A stretch of DNA of 64,000 nt from Megascapheus bottae (Eukaryota > Chordata > Mammalia > Rodentia > Geomyidae): the NCBI GenBank assembly GCA_024803745.1, contig JANJXV010000129.1, forward strand, positions 868,001 through 932,000, in the 5' to 3' direction. The notes under the pieces were generated by a model. That model did no database searches. It was given only the letters and a program-made list of their open reading frames with translations, and had not been told where the DNA came from. Both the position numbers and the translations under genes were made by a program. Below, piece after piece: positions 25,145 to 38,647 of the stretch (the first letter of the stretch is position 1; the number at the start of each line of letters is the position of its first letter).

Positions 25145-25322
25145 CTGAAAGCTGACTGTGTGGCTTAGTGGTAGAGTGCTAACCTATCAAGGATGAAGGC
25201 CTGGGTTAGATTCCTCAATACTACGTGAAAAGAGCAAGCCAGAAGCAGAACTGTGGTTCAAATGGTAGAGTGCTAACCTTGAGCAAAAGTAGCTCAGGCC
25301 CTGAGTTCAAGCCTAAGGATTG

Positions 25323-25325
<3 letters not shown>
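25145..25325 (+). mobile_element. ID-like SINE
   Basis: The head 'gtggtagagtgctaaccta' and a second 'atggtagagtgctaaccttg' body are present; the tail feeds the GA microsatellite. Confidence 0.75.
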
Positions 25326-25402
<77 letters not shown>

Positions 25403-25500
25403 AGAGACAGAAAGAGAGAGAGAAAGAGAGAAAAGAGAGAGAAACAGGAACTTCTAAATTTTACAGAGATAGAGAAGGAGAGAGAGAAGGAGACAGAAAC
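25326..25500 (+). repeat. (GA)n microsatellite
   Basis: A pure GA tract at about 25328-25398, then impure GA/GAAA/GACA to 25500. It is the tail of the preceding SINE. Confidence 0.95.
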
Positions 25501-25509
25501 TAATTTCTA

Positions 25510-26146
25510 AAGTTTACAGTCTTTCTATTTCCTTACAAATTCGTCTATGTCATTCTTTCTGACAGAAGCACAGAATTCCATTGTGTAAAAATAACATATT
25601 TGATCTACTCATCAACTGACGGGCATCTGGGTTGGTTCCATACCTTTGTTATAGTAAATAGTGCTGTGATAAATGTTATTGTTCTAGTGAATTTAGTGTG
25701 TCCTATCTGGACGATTGTCAAGTAGTGAAATTGCTGGATCACAGGGGAGCTCTATGTTTAGTCTTTTTGGGATACTGCCATAGTGCTTTCCATAGTGGTT
25801 GAACGAGTTTGCAATCCCACCAGCAGTGTAGTAGTGATCCCTCCTGGCCACATCCCCTCCAGCATACGTTATTAGATTTCTGGATCTTGTCCATTCTAAC
25901 TGGAGTGAGGAGGAAAAGGGAAAGAGGAACTGAAACTTTCTCTCCTTACAGATGACATGACTCTACTCCGAAGCTGCTTGAGCTGATATAAAACTTTGGT
26001 AAGGTAGCAGGGTATAAAATTAACCCTCAATGTCAACTGCCTTCCTATATGCCAACAAATGAGAGGAATGAGGCAAGAATCAGGATAGCAACTCATTTTG
26101 CTATCAAAGAAAATAAAATACCTAGGAATTAACTTAGAATGTAAAG
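25510..26146 (-). mobile_element. L1 fragment with inverted 5' part at the duplication junction
   Basis: 25510-25908 is the L1 ORF2 C-terminal region on the minus strand (complement of 'acacaatggaattctgtgc' near 25572). At about 25909 the strand flips: 25909-26146 is the reverse transcriptase region on the plus strand ('cagatgacatgactctactc'). A 5' inversion like this is usual when two primers are used in one L1 insertion. The element has no visible 3' UTR or A tail. At 26147 it is cut by the start of the large duplication. Confidence 0.75.
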
Positions 26147-26422
26147 CACCAGGCTAGCACTTACGCCTAGTTAATGACTTGGGATTTGAACAAAAAGGTG
26201 TGCTGTTTACTACATCCATATGTGAGGTGGGAAGGGAGATTCAGCCTCCAGTATGTCTTTGGGGAGGTCTTCTGTGAGCAAGGAGCTTTGGTCATTGGGC
26301 CTTGAAATGTGACCCTACCTCCCTCACAATGGAACAGAATATGGAACCCTGGTAACCAAGCCACTGTATGTGACAACCAGCTCAAGTCAGCTCCCTTGGA
26401 CTGTGGCTCAGGAGGAAGAAAG

Positions 26423-28115
26423 ATGTTGCTGTGCTGTTGCCAACGGTCAGGAGGCTCGGATCTCAGGCATGAGAGATATGGATGTCTCACTTGAAGAAGT
26501 AGATGCTGGATCAGGGCCAAGTCAAAATTCCAGTATATCAGGCATTTCTCTAGGAAGAAAGCCAGGAAACTCCAGGGGGACTCAGATGAGGTATATTGAG
26601 AGGAAACCTATTTGAACCCATCATCCTGCCCACAACCTACAACCTTCTTGTGTGCTTTCAAGTGACTATACTGAGATTAGAGTGTGTCATTTCCAATCTA
26701 CTCTATACCAATTCCTCAGTGTGAAGTGTGGTCCCATTCCTACGTTTGAAATATCCACTGTTTTGCCAATACAGTGTGATGGTAAGTCAGCTCAGACTCT
26801 GAATGAGCCTTGTAACGTATGGATCCTGGAGGAAGGCCTGTAGGAAATGCTGCTGACAAAGCTGATCCCTGCCTACCAGAAAGGTGATCTCTTTTGTGTG
26901 GGAAACTTCCTGCACAATTTCAAATAGTGGAGGACAATGTAGTAGTTGCTGGAAATTCTCTTGAAAAAGTGAGTGTTCCCCCTCCAAACCCATGTTTGCT
27001 CACCACTCCTGGCCAAGCCTTGGAATACTTGGCTCCTCTCTGAGCCTGTTTGGTTCACTGGGGTGTTCACAGGGGAGCTAAGCATGATACAAGTGCACAA
27101 ACTACTTCATTATGACTGGGACACCATGCCATTTCATTTCCCTCACAAGCTACTGGAGTCTCAACAGTGTGCTTACTGAGAAGTTGGATTTCAGGCATGA
27201 GTAAGTGGCTCCCAACTGCAGCCGTCACCTAGGTGACATCCTAGGAAATCCCATTTCCCAGTAAGAAATGAGGTGTCAGTACTAATGGCGGAGGCCTGTG
27301 AAATACTGGAGTCAGAGGAAAAGCTGGGGGCTGAATCACTTTTGAGCCATCAGGGAGGGATTGTGATAGCTTTGCCTGTTATAACCTGAAAGCATTTACA
27401 TTTTGGTGTGTGGTCCAGTGCTGCCACTTGAACCTGAACCCAGGTCTAAATGCCATCCCTTTGGTGTTCAAAAATTAGCACTGTACCATTTGAGTCATAG
27501 GTCAAGTTCTGGCTTTTTGCTGCCTAATTGAAGACAAGTGCCTTTAGACTTTTACTGACTAGACTGGCTTTCCACTGTGATCTTCAGAGCTCAGCCTGCT
27601 GGGTGGCTAAGATTAGAGGAATGAGCATTTAGTTCTTTATTTAGAGCATTCACTTATTGATTTATTTAGAGCATTTACTTAGTTAATTTAAGGTGCGTTT
27701 ACTTTGGACAGATGCATAGAAGCCTCTCTCAGAAGCTTCTGGAAGTGGGGTGTAAAAGTCATCCTGTTCTCGAGTGTCTCTTACCCCCCTCCCAGCACAT
27801 AAGTGCACATCTCTGCAGGACAGCCACAGCATTAGAATCCTGCAAGAAAGGGGCTTTGGTAAAAGGCTCAGGATGGAGAGAGAAGGCTCTCACTTTCCTT
27901 GTACCGAATGTGCCCACAGCATCATGTGTTCCATCTATACGATGTGAATGGACTTCTACCCGAGTGATTTCTACGAGTTCAAGAACTGCCACACCCTGAC
28001 ACAACTCAAGCTCTATATGAGGCTCCACATGTCGGCTTTGGACCTGCTCTTCTAAACACAAACTTTTTGACCAGCTGGAGGAATATGCGACCAGTAAGAC
28101 CAAGAAAAAGTAGAA
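26423..28115 (+). pseudogene. RALGDS-like pseudogene, copy 2
   Basis: Same exon pieces as copy 1. The first-exon ATG is at 26423 (MLLCCCQRSGG, stop 26492-26494). The Ras-exchanger exon (about 26795-26970) has an extra stop at 26841-26843, where copy 1 has Leu, and shares the later three stops. The second exchanger exon lies at about 27885-28115. One private stop on top of shared stops shows that the gene was already dead when the block was duplicated and has kept decaying. Confidence 0.72.
27408..27625 (-). mobile_element. Long-type SINE, minus strand (duplicate)
   Basis: The duplicate of 2183-2400, in the same intron of the pseudogene. Confidence 0.55.
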
Positions 28116-28354
28116 GTCCTGGTGTGGGTGCCTCAGAACCTGTGAGTAGGAAGCCCATGTGGTCTAGATATTGGTTGGACCTTACTTCTACAGAGCTTGG
28201 CAAAATGCCCTTTATGGGTGGTGTCAGCCAGGTAATGTCTGTCCTCTGAAAGGACTCGGGAATAAGCACTCATTAGAAAGACCCTACACCTCCTCAGTGT
28301 TCAGTCCAAACTCCAGTTCTACAGGTTCCTCCATTAGATCCTCATGGAAGTTGA

Positions 28355-29365
28355 GTGACACTTCAACTTGCAGAGTCCACTCTGTCCACTCTGTACCTAT
28401 TTCTATTCTTAGGTTTGGGTCATCGTGTAAGAGCTTATCCTGAACTCCGGATGAAAAACCCACCAATGGAGCTGGTGACTGATGGAGACTGAGAATCATC
28501 ACTGCACTCCAGAAAGCATGGGCCTTCTGTAGAAATTACCAAACAGGTTTAGAGTCCTATGGATATATCTTTTGCTCTGAACCCCATGTGTGACACAGTT
28601 GAACCTGCAGATACTATGGAGGAAGAAAAAGAGCAGCCAGATTTCCTTCCGTTTCCTTTCACACTCCACCCAGAGTCAGTCCATCTGAGTCAGAGTAACA
28701 CTCCACTTATTGTGCAAGCTGAAGGGGCACACGCTGGGCTCATGGAAAATGTCCCCATGGGAAACAGCAAGTGTACTCTCAATACTGGATTCATTGGAGG
28801 AAAATGAATCCATCCTCACAGAATATCCAGACCCATCCATCTCACTAAAAGAGACTCAATCTCCATTCGACAAACCAGAATCCATCCCCCTCTTAACTCA
28901 GGAAGGACATTCTGTTTCTCATGAGGAAGGAGACCCTTCTGAGGACTCGGAAGTAGAATTACTGTCTGAAGGCAACTTGGAGGCCAGTCTGGATTTAGAG
29001 CTTCCCTGTCCCCTTCCTAAAAAGACGTCTCTTTATCTTGCTCTCATGATTCTTGTCAAGTATTCATTGTATTTACTTTGCTAACTATTAAACTCTCATT
29101 GTTAATATTATGGTGTGCAGTTCTTCAGTGCTTATTATACTGTGTTTTATTTTCCACTTATAATGTGAGACCTCAGACACATAGGTCCTGGGTGGGCCAA
29201 AAACCAGACAGGTCTGGTCCCATAGAAGACAACCTTACTGGATATACAGGGAACTATGAAATGCATGGAATCACCAGGAATCCAGGCCAGGCCTCCATGG
29301 AAAGACAAGTCAGCTACCAAAGCTGAAGGACAGAGCAGATGCCTGGAAATGTGTTTTGTCAATCG
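28355..29365 (+). pseudogene. Unassigned open segments, copy 2
   Basis: The counterpart of 3130-4158. The 82-codon (28559-28807) and 124-codon (28710-29084) frames are kept with few replacements (for example Gly to Val in the acidic stretch). The hydrophobic frame from 29078 is shortened to 82 codons. The family is not recognised. Confidence 0.4.
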
Positions 29366-29499
29366 GGAGAAGTGCCAGAGTAACTGTAATATTATGTGGG
29401 ACTCTGTTCTGTGAGTTCAAGTCTGTTTATATATCCATTGTGCTTTGTAAAAATATTTAAGAAAATTAAAACTCCACAATAGCATCAAAAATCTACTTT

Positions 29500-31265
29500 G
29501 GCTTTTAATGTTGCCTAGTTGTAGAGTGCTCGCCTAGTATACAAGAAGACCTTGATTCAATTCCGCGACACTGCATACACAGAAAAAGCAGATGGGGCAC
29601 TGTTGCTCAGGTGTAAGAGTGCCACCCTTGAACAAATGTGGCCAAGGACAGTTCCTGGTCCCTCAGTTCAAGCCCCAGGACTAGCCAAACAAGAAATCAT
29701 ACCATTTTCCACACATTTGGAAATAAATCTGATTTATCTAACCCTACTTCTTTTTTGCCAGTCCAGGGTGTGTGCCACCAAGCCAAACTACTGGCCCCCA
29801 ACCTTACTATTTTTAATCATTTAATTTTTTTACATAATCATATTTCATGCTGTCTGTATTAATACCATAAACAGTATGCTTAGTGTAATAATGTTAAAGG
29901 TAAAACATAAGAAATTAATAACTAAAATTCCTTTTATATTAGTTTTATAGCATTACTACAATTTTATGAGAAAAAATTACTTAGAATGTTTATTTTAGAG
30001 TTCAAGTAATCCATTTTGATAAATATATCAACCTACATCATTTATTTGAACACATTTTAAACTATTTTTTTCAGGAATGAAAATACATATATATTTGTTG
30101 TAAATGAAATTTATGACTTGCGGGGAAAGGAAAGAGAAAATGGGGGAGGGGGTAACAGTGTTTACAAGAAATGTACTCATTACATATGTAACAGCAATCT
30201 CTTTGTATATCACCTTGAACAACAAATTTTTTGAAAAGTACAATAAGTTTAAATGTCTACTTTGGGCAGAATTTTTTTTTGCCAGTACTGGGCTTAGACT
30301 CAGGACCTGAGCACGATCCTTGTTTTTGTTTTTGTTTATTCTTAAGGCGCAAGTTCTATCACATGTGCCACAGCACCACTTTTATCTTTTTTTATCAATG
30401 TTGTGCTGAGGAATTGAACTTGGGTCTTCATTCATGCTAGGCAAGAACGCTTCCACTAGGCTTAACTTATGGCCCCAGTGGGAAGGAAGTTTTCCATAAA
30501 ATATGTAGGAAATATGTACACTAAGGAAAAGCCATCAAAAATAGAAGAAAAATTATATACTTAGATAACAACATGCCAGTATTATGGCTGATCTCTGTAA
30601 TTCTAGCTTCAAGAGTGGCCTATTTGGACCGGGAGTTGGCTGGCTGAAGTAAAGTGCTATCCTTGAGCAAGCCCTAGGATAGTGCTCTGGCCATGAGTTG
30701 AAGCCATAGGACATGCAAAAAATAATAATTTAATGCCCGTGACTGGTGGCTCACCCTGGTAATCCTAGCTACCCTGGAGGATCGAGGTTCAAAGACGGCC
30801 CAGGCATAAAAATCTGTGAGAATCTTATCTCCAAATAATCCAGAAAATTCAAAATGACAATGTGCCTCAAGTGGTAGAGCTCTTGCCTTGAGCTGAAGAG
30901 CTTAAGGTAAACATCCAGGCCCAGAGTTCAAGCCCCATGAGTGAAAAAAAGAAAAAGAAAAAGAAAGCCCTTATCTAAGGCTGGAGTGCACACTAGTGGT
31001 AGTTTGCTTGCCTAGTATGCACAAAGCCCTGTGTTCAATTACTCTGTACCACTTACACCAAAAAAAAAGCTGGAAATGATCTCAGAAGGTTGGGTTCTGA
31101 GGATCACAGTTCAAAGCCAGGCCAGACACTAAAGTGCATGAAACTGTTTCTTCCACTTAAGCACCAGAAAACCAGAAGTGACACTGTGGCTCAAGGTGTT
31201 TAAGGTTGTAGCCTTGAGCTGAAGAGCCCAGGGACACTGCCCAGGTGCACAATTAAAGTCTTACA
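29500..31265. mobile_element. SINE bed, copy 2
   Basis: It holds in order: ID-like SINE 29500-29695 (+), the unnamed repeat end near 30120-30210, ID-like 30275-30480 (-), long type 30565-30725 and 30730-30960 (+), ID-like head 30978-31070 (+), and long type 31072-31265 (+). Each is the duplicate of an element at 4265-6035. Confidence 0.7.
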
Positions 31266-31268
31266 ACC

Positions 31269-31269
<1 letters not shown>

Positions 31270-31334
<65 letters not shown>

Positions 31335-31445
31335 GAGAGACAGAGAGAGACAGAGAGAGACAGAGAGAGAGACAGAGACAGAGAGAGAGACCGAGAGACA
31401 GACAGGCAGACAGACACAGACAGACAGAGAGACAGAAACAGAGAC
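31270..31445 (+). repeat. (GA)n / (GACA)n microsatellite, copy 2
   Basis: The duplicate of 6040-6285. The pure GA part is similar, but the impure GACA part is shorter by some 60 bases, which accounts for the main drop in offset between the two blocks. Confidence 0.95.
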
Positions 31446-31454
31446 ATCAAACAG

Positions 31455-33325
31455 TCAGGCACTGCTGGCTGAAGCGTGTAATTCTACCTACTATGGAGGC
31501 TGAGATTGGAGGATCTTGGTTCAAAGCCCAAAGCCAGCCTGGACACATATGTTTGTGAGACTTACATCACCAATTAACTACCAGAAACCAAAAATGGAGC
31601 TGTAGAGGAAGAGCGCTAGCCTTGAGATGAAGAGGTCAGGGACAGTCCAGGCCCAAAGTCCAAGCAACATGACGAATCAATAATAAAAAAAAGAAGATAG
31701 CTAATAGTAATGATGAATAATTTTGGGCTGGGAGTTTGGCCTAGTGGTAGAGTGCTTGCCTAGCATGCACGAAGACCTGGGTTTAATTCCTCAATATCAC
31801 ATACATAGAAAAATGCTGGAAGTGGTGCTGAGGCTGAAGTGGTAGAGCCCTAGCCTTGAGAAAATATAAGGACAGTGCTCAGTTCCTGAGTTCAAGCCCA
31901 GGACTGGCCAAATCAAAAGTAGTAGAGCACTGGCATTGAACTGAAGATCTGAGGAACAGCCCAGGCACAGAGTTCAAGCACCGCAAACAACAACAACAAA
32001 ATCTATGAAATGGCAGTGGTGGATTTAAGCTAAGCAAAAATAGAGTAGAAATTGGTAAAATACATATTTGTGTGTAAGCAAAATAGCCAGACTTATGCAT
32101 TAGAACAGGATAGCAACTTGAAAAAAAATTTTGTTTTCCATCTCACTAGGTCCTGTCTCTTAATTTATTCAAGTAAGTAAAATGCTGGGTTTTATAATCA
32201 TTGCTCTGAATATTAGAAAATCATAATATCTCTCATTAACCAACAAAGACCAGGAACTGGGGCATCGTTGAAATGGCAGAGTATCAGGCAAGAAAAAATT
32301 GAAGTAAGAACTTGAAGTTCTTGATCCAGAACCTGCATAGTAACAGAGCAGCAGCCTGGTGATGGTACCTCACACCTATAATCTTAGCTACTCAGGAGGC
32401 TAAGATCTGAGAATCAAAGTTTAAAGCCAGCCAAAGTACCCAGTTAACTGCCAGAAAAACCAGAAGTGGCACTGTGGCTCACAGATTAAAGCACTAGCCT
32501 TGAGCTGAAGAGCTCAGGGACAGTGCCCAGGCCCAGAGTTCAAGCCCCACAATTGACAAAAATCAAACAAGCAAACAAAACTCACAAAGAAGCCTGCAGA
32601 CCACAGTGGTTCTGCTGAGTTTCTTTTCTATGGGGATCAGGAAACATTTCACTTTTTCTGTCTCTTCCCATCTCAACATTCATACTAAAATAAGACTGTG
32701 TTGAAAGTTTCAATTTATAAAAATGTTTTTCATGAAGCACCCTGAAATATTCATCGCTTATATCTCAATTGAAGATAGTTGATTTGGGGCTGCATTGGTA
32801 GAGTGCTAGCCTTGAGCAGAAAAGGTCAGGGATAGAGCTGAAGCACTCAGTTGAAGACCCAGTGCCAACACACCAAAGAAATTATGCACTTTATACATAT
32901 TTTCTAATTTCTTAATGAATTTTTCAGTCTGTATAAATATAGGGTACATTCCTTGTTACTTAAATAAGATTGCTCTTTTTTTTCTTTTTGCCAGTCCTAC
33001 GGCTTGGACTCAGGGCCTACACATTTTCATTGGACTCGCTTGCCCTAGGTGAGTGCTCTGCCTCTTGAAACACAGAGCCACTTCTAGCTTTTTTCTGAGT
33101 ATGCGGTACCGGTGAATAGAACCTAGGTCTTCATGCATTCTAGGTGAGCACTCTACCATTAGGCTACATTCCCAGGCAGTGAGATTCCTCTTACAGTCAT
33201 TGTATGTTCACAGAGTTTGATCTCACACACTGTAGGGCCCTGGTTGGCTTTGACCTGTGATCCTAAGCCCTGAGCCTCCTAAGTAGCTGAAATTAAGTCG
33301 TGAGCCAGCATGATGGCTTCCATTT
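31455..33325. mobile_element. SINE bed, copy 2 continued
   Basis: 31455-31690 long type (+), 31725-31915 ID-like (+), 31918-32000 SINE body with CAA repeat, 32355-32580 long type (+), 32785-32870 SINE fragment (+), 32975-33175 ID-like (-), 33200-33325 long-type piece (-). No gene lies between them. Confidence 0.7.
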
Positions 33326-33369
33326 TTTTTCTACAAAAATATATGTAGTTATCTAAAATATATCTATAG

Positions 33370-34549
33370 CTGAAAAAAATGAATCTCTCCCAAACAAATC
33401 TTCAAAGAAACAACCATCCTATTAAAAGGTGGGCTAAAGACTTAAAAGAGTATTCTCTGAAGAAAAAATTAAAATGGGCTTTAGACACATGAAGAAATGC
33501 TCCATAGCTCTAGCAATAAGGGAAATGAAAATCAAAACAACTTTGAGATTCCACCTGACTCCAGTCAGAATGGCCATTATCAAAAAATCTAATAAGAGAT
33601 ACTGGTGGGGAAGTGACCAGGTGGTATCACACCTACACTGTTGGTGTGAGTGTAAACTCGTTCAACCACTAGGGAAAGCAGTGTGGTGGTTCCTCAAAAG
33701 ACTGAACATAGAGCTCCCCTATGATCCAGCAAATCCACTACTTGGCATCTACCCAATTGTCCAGAAAAAAGGACATACTAAAGCCACTACCACAATGATG
33801 CTCATTGCAGCACTATTTACCATAGCAAAGATATGAAACCAACCCAGATGCCACTCAGTAGATGACTGAATCAAGAAGATGTGGTACTTATACACAATGG
33901 AATGCTATGCTGCCATCAGAAGGAATGACATCGCCCCATTTGTAAGGAAATGGAAAGACTTGGAAAAATTCATATTAAGTGAAGCAGCCAGACCCAAAGA
34001 AACATAAGTTCAATGGTTTCCCTCATTTGTAATAATTAGTTCACATCTAGGACTCTCCTAGCAGAGGATTACAATAACTCAAAAACCTAGGTATATAAGG
34101 TCATATAGGATGAGACTATATGAAAGGATCTCTAGGATATGGGAACAAGAGCTATATCTTGTGTCATCGTTGCTCTTAATCTTGTGTGATTTTTGTCCTT
34201 AAACTACTATGTTATTTCTCATCTCTTATTTTGCCCTTTGGTTAATGTCAGATTGTTACTGTATCTGATTTTTCCCTGGCATATTGTATATATGTTTATT
34301 TGTTTATGTCAAATAGGAAAGGGAAGGGGGGAAACAAGATGATTGGGAAGGGGAGGTGAGAGGGAACTGGGGACAAAAACAAGTGGAGTGGAATAAATGT
34401 GTGAGAAGTAATGCAGTCCACTACCTGTAAATGTAATCGTAACCCCTCTATACATTACCCTGAAAATAAAAAAGAGACTATAAAAATATCTGTAGAAAAT
34501 GAGGTTGGATGATGGAAACAACCAGATGCCCTACTACAAAAAATGTGAT

Positions 34550-34608
<59 letters not shown>

Positions 34609-35610
34609 CACACACACACAATGGAATGATATATAGCCAACCGACAAGATAAAATAATGGCATTCTCGGGGAAGTGGATGAAAAGGAAAAAAATCATATT
34701 AACTGAAGTAAGCCAAACTCAAAGGAACATAGGCCCAAGAGTCTCCCTCATTTGTCAAATTCAGTAGAAACCTTGGGCTCTGCTACCAGAGATCTACAAT
34801 AGAACAAAATCTAGAGACATCGTGACAAATAGTATGACACTAAATGTAAGGACCTCCAAGATAAAGAAACAAAACTCATATAATGAGTGATTGTTGTCCT
34901 TAATGAACTATGTGATCTCTTATCTCTTTTGCTATCCCTTGGTTATATCATATTGTTACAATATTTCACTTTGTTTTCTGATATATTTCATATGTGCCTA
35001 ATTGGTTATTTGAAATTGGATAGGGAAGGGGGGAAATGAACATGAATGGGGGTAGGGGAAGGGAAATGGGGACCATATCATTACATGGGGTGTCCAAGTT
35101 TGAGAAGTAATGCACCTTCTATCTGGTGAATATAATGTAACCCTTCTATAAATTACAATAAATATAAATACATAAAAAGAAGATCTGCACAGAAAAAAAT
35201 AATAATGGCATTTTTGGGATAGTGGATGAAATTAGAGTGAATCCTGTTGAGTGAGATAAGTCAAGACCAAGGAACAAAAGGTACATGATATCCTTAATAT
35301 ATGGATATTAGTTTCAAACAGTAGTAGAGCGATGATTGAATAGTTGATACCCAAAGTTCTGGACATAATTTTGGAGATATAAACATAACTACATAGACAT
35401 AATAATCTAGGATAGACTATACACTCTATAGACATGTGTTTTATTATAGATTAATCTGTATCTATGACATACAAAGACTCAGCTTAATTTTTACTATATT
35501 CTAAAATCTATGTGCCAGTGATTTTATAGCGATTCCCTTCTTGAATACTTGTTGGTTAAACATGACATTTGAAATATGATGTAAAATTCAATGTTAATAA
35601 AATTTTTAAA
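33370..35610 (+). mobile_element. Three consecutive L1 3' ends, copy 2
   Basis: 33370-34480, 34481-35165 and 35166-35610 duplicate 8213-10415. The first keeps a longer open stretch than copy 1 (33474-33836, 120 codons of the ORF2 C-terminus with the [12 protein letters not shown] zinc-knuckle-like motif), because copy 1 has an extra indel near 8460. Confidence 0.8.
34552..34620 (+). repeat. (CA)n microsatellite, expanded in copy 2
   Basis: A CA run of roughly 65 bases with one CAAACG interruption. The same site in copy 1 (9389-9413) has about 25 bases. It lies inside the second L1 3' end. Confidence 0.95.
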
Positions 35611-35614
35611 AAAG

Positions 35615-38600
35615 AGGCTAGAGGTAAATACCACTAATGTACTTGCTCTAAGTGGTACAGAAATTTTCTTAATGAATCAAGGGTTTTTATTACATCTTTA
35701 TGCAATTATTTTAGTTCTGAGTGTTCTACACTCAATGATACTTCTGGAAAGATGATATAGCTGACTGTGTAGATGGTATGAAGACATACTGGCCTAAACG
35801 TAGAATAAAGCATTGGTAAGTGGCTGTTAGCTGTCCAGATTCTACTGGAATATGTGGAATGAATTTATTAAGCACAATGCAGGCTCTTAGTCAGATCAGG
35901 ATCAAGATTATGTGGTTCCATCAGATGAATGAGGAAAGATCAGAAAAATCTACTAAGATATCCAGATATACTTTTGAAACTAAGGTATCTGGACTCCTTT
36001 TTTTTTTTTGTTTCTTGGTGGGGAGGTTGAACTTTGGACCTGGGCAAGGTCTCTTAGTTCTTTTTCCTCAAGGCTAATGCTGTACCAGTTTTAGCCACAA
36101 CTCCACTTAGTTTTTGGGTGGATAAGTGGAGAGTAGAATCTTACAGTTTTTTTTTGTTTTCATTTTTTTTGCTTGCAAAGGCTTAGAGTCACCTTCTCTC
36201 TGGCTAGTAGAATGACAATTATGACCCTCCAGCGCGTGGCTAGTGATTTTTTGAAAACTGGACTTTATTCCAAATCACATAACTGGTTCCTAGCAAAGTT
36301 TTGAAGACTGACTTAAATGTGACAGATTTTTGTCACTTGGAGACACTCTGTGCTGAACGTTAGAAATCTACCAGCTGAGTCACAGTGGCACTTCCAGTTT
36401 TTTGTTTATGTGGTGCTGAGGAATGGAATCTAGGGTTTCATACATGCTAGGCAAGCTTCATTTTCAGCCCAAGGTTTTATGTTTTGTTTTTTCAGTGTTG
36501 TTGCTTCTAAGGTACTGTATGATGTTCTTTCATTTTCTTTGCTTTTTACCTCTTTTCTTCTTTTTCCCTTTAGTTTTATTCTCTGTAGTCACTGTGTTGA
36601 ATTCGGATACCCTGTGTCTTGTACATAGGTTTATGTGATTTGGGGAATGGAGAGGGTATAATAAAATGGTAAAAAAAAAAAAAAAACAAAGGAAAAAGTG
36701 TGAACCAATTGAACAGTGATACTTGGAAGACACTAAACGGAAAAGAACTGAACAATCTGGGTGGAGAGGGGGCTGAGGGTAGGAAAACAGAGAAAAATGA
36801 GGGAGGGGATAACAATTTTCTTAAGAAATATGTTCATTACTTATGTAACCGTATGCCAACTATATATTGACTTAACAAAATAAATTAACTTAAAAAATAA
36901 TTTAGCCGGGTATGGTGGCTCACACTTGTAAATGTAGCTACTCAAGAGGCTGGGATCCAAGGATAGAAGTTCAAAGTCAGCCTGGGCACTGAAGTCCATG
37001 TGACTCTTATCTCCAATTAACCACCAGAAACCCAGAAGTGGCCCTATGGCTCAAGGGATAGGGCAGTAGTCTTGAGCTGAAAAGCTCAGTGACAAGACCC
37101 AGGTGCAGAATTGCAGTCCCATGACTTGAATGATGAATGATACTAGCCAGGCTCTGTGCGCTCACACTTGGAATCCTATCTACACAGAATCAGGTTTGAA
37201 TCCAGCCCAAACAAATTGCATGATATTCTGATTTACAGTTCATTACCAAAAATCTGGAAGTGGAGCTGTGGATAAAGTGGTAGAACACTAGCCTGAAGCA
37301 AAAAAAAAACTTTTAAGGACAGTTCCCAGGCCCTGGGTTCAAGTCCCAGGACTTGCATAAAACAACAAAATGTGACGCTGAGTCCTCCATCATTTGGTGT
37401 TATAGTTCAATATTCTTGATATGCGTTTTAGAAATTAAGTCCCTAGCAAATACTCTCCCCTGAAATTCTGCTTCATAGCTGATTCATAGAATTTCAGCAT
37501 CATTACTATCACCTACCAGTTAGCATAGCAGTCTACTACTGAAAATTTGAAGAAAACTTTTGAGTAATCCTAATAAATCTGTGTATCATCTGCACACACA
37601 TCAAATCAGCAGGAGCTATGTTCTACTATTATATAAATGTATTTAATCCCTTTTTGACTTAATGAGCCTTAAAGAGTAAAACATATGAAGTAGTTATGAA
37701 ACTAACAGTCACCATTCTTCTACCTAATATTGTAATATAAGTTTATAAATGCAAGGACTATTCTGAAGTGTGCAGAAGATAGCTTCTAATTATAATATTC
37801 TCATGAAGTATAGTTTTTAAGAAACATGTTGCTTGCTTTGGGAAAGCAAAGGCAAGGAAAAATGATATAAGTAAGTTCCCTATTTATCAGAAGGAAAATA
37901 CTATTGGGTTTAGATCAACTTCATTCATTCCGTGCTGATGAAACAAATATTTGCAATTCCTGAGGCCAATCACTTCATTGTGATGCACAATCAGCCAGCT
38001 TAGATCAATCTTCCAAAAAAGGAAAGGAACAAATGAGAAGCAATTAAGGTTTCCAAAATGAACCAGGTGGTGGTGGCAGCTCACACTTGTAATTCTATCT
38101 ATTCAAGGCCTGAAATCCAGGGATCTGGATTTAGTCTGTCTGGGATGAAGATATTACTGTCTGTAACATCATCTCTGTTATCACAGCCCAGCTGATACAC
38201 TCTGCCCAACAGGTTCCAAACACCAAAGTCCATCTCCTATCTGAAATACTACCAAACATACTCACATATTATTTCCTCTTTGGGAGATAGTTGAAACATG
38301 TACCAGAAACATTTCCCTGGCTTCAGAGTGGAAGTGGAAATATATACTCACTACAATCCAATCTAGTAAACTACAGTCAATCATCGTTCCTCACATCTTG
38401 TTAGTTAAATTGAACAATGAGTGTTTGGATCAGAAGCAATGTGTATGAGCATACATGTTGTAAAAGTACTGTAATCCTAGCTACTCAAGATAAGCTGAGA
38501 ACTGAGGATTCCAGTTCAAAATCAGCCACGCAATACATTCCATAAGATTTTTACCTCTAATTAACCAGCAAAAAACAGAGCTTTGAATTGTGCTTAAAAT

Positions 38601-38640
38601 GCCACAGCCCAAAGCTTTGCATTAAAGTACTAGGGGGTAG
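35615..38640. other. Gene-free interval, copy 2
   Basis: It holds minus-strand SINE pieces at 36000-36110 and 36340-36470, two long-type SINEs at 36900-37130 and 37140-37360, and partial SINEs at 38065-38170 and 38470-38590. 37370-38060 shows no gene or recognisable repeat. It duplicates 10416-13420. Confidence 0.55.
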
Positions 38641-38647
38641 CATTGCG

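Noticed and set aside
25225..25503. Arg/Glu-rich frame of 92 codons
   Set aside because: It spans a SINE tail and (GA)n microsatellite, so it is low complexity.
34455..34697. Cys/Val-rich minus-strand frames
   Set aside because: They arise from the CA microsatellite.
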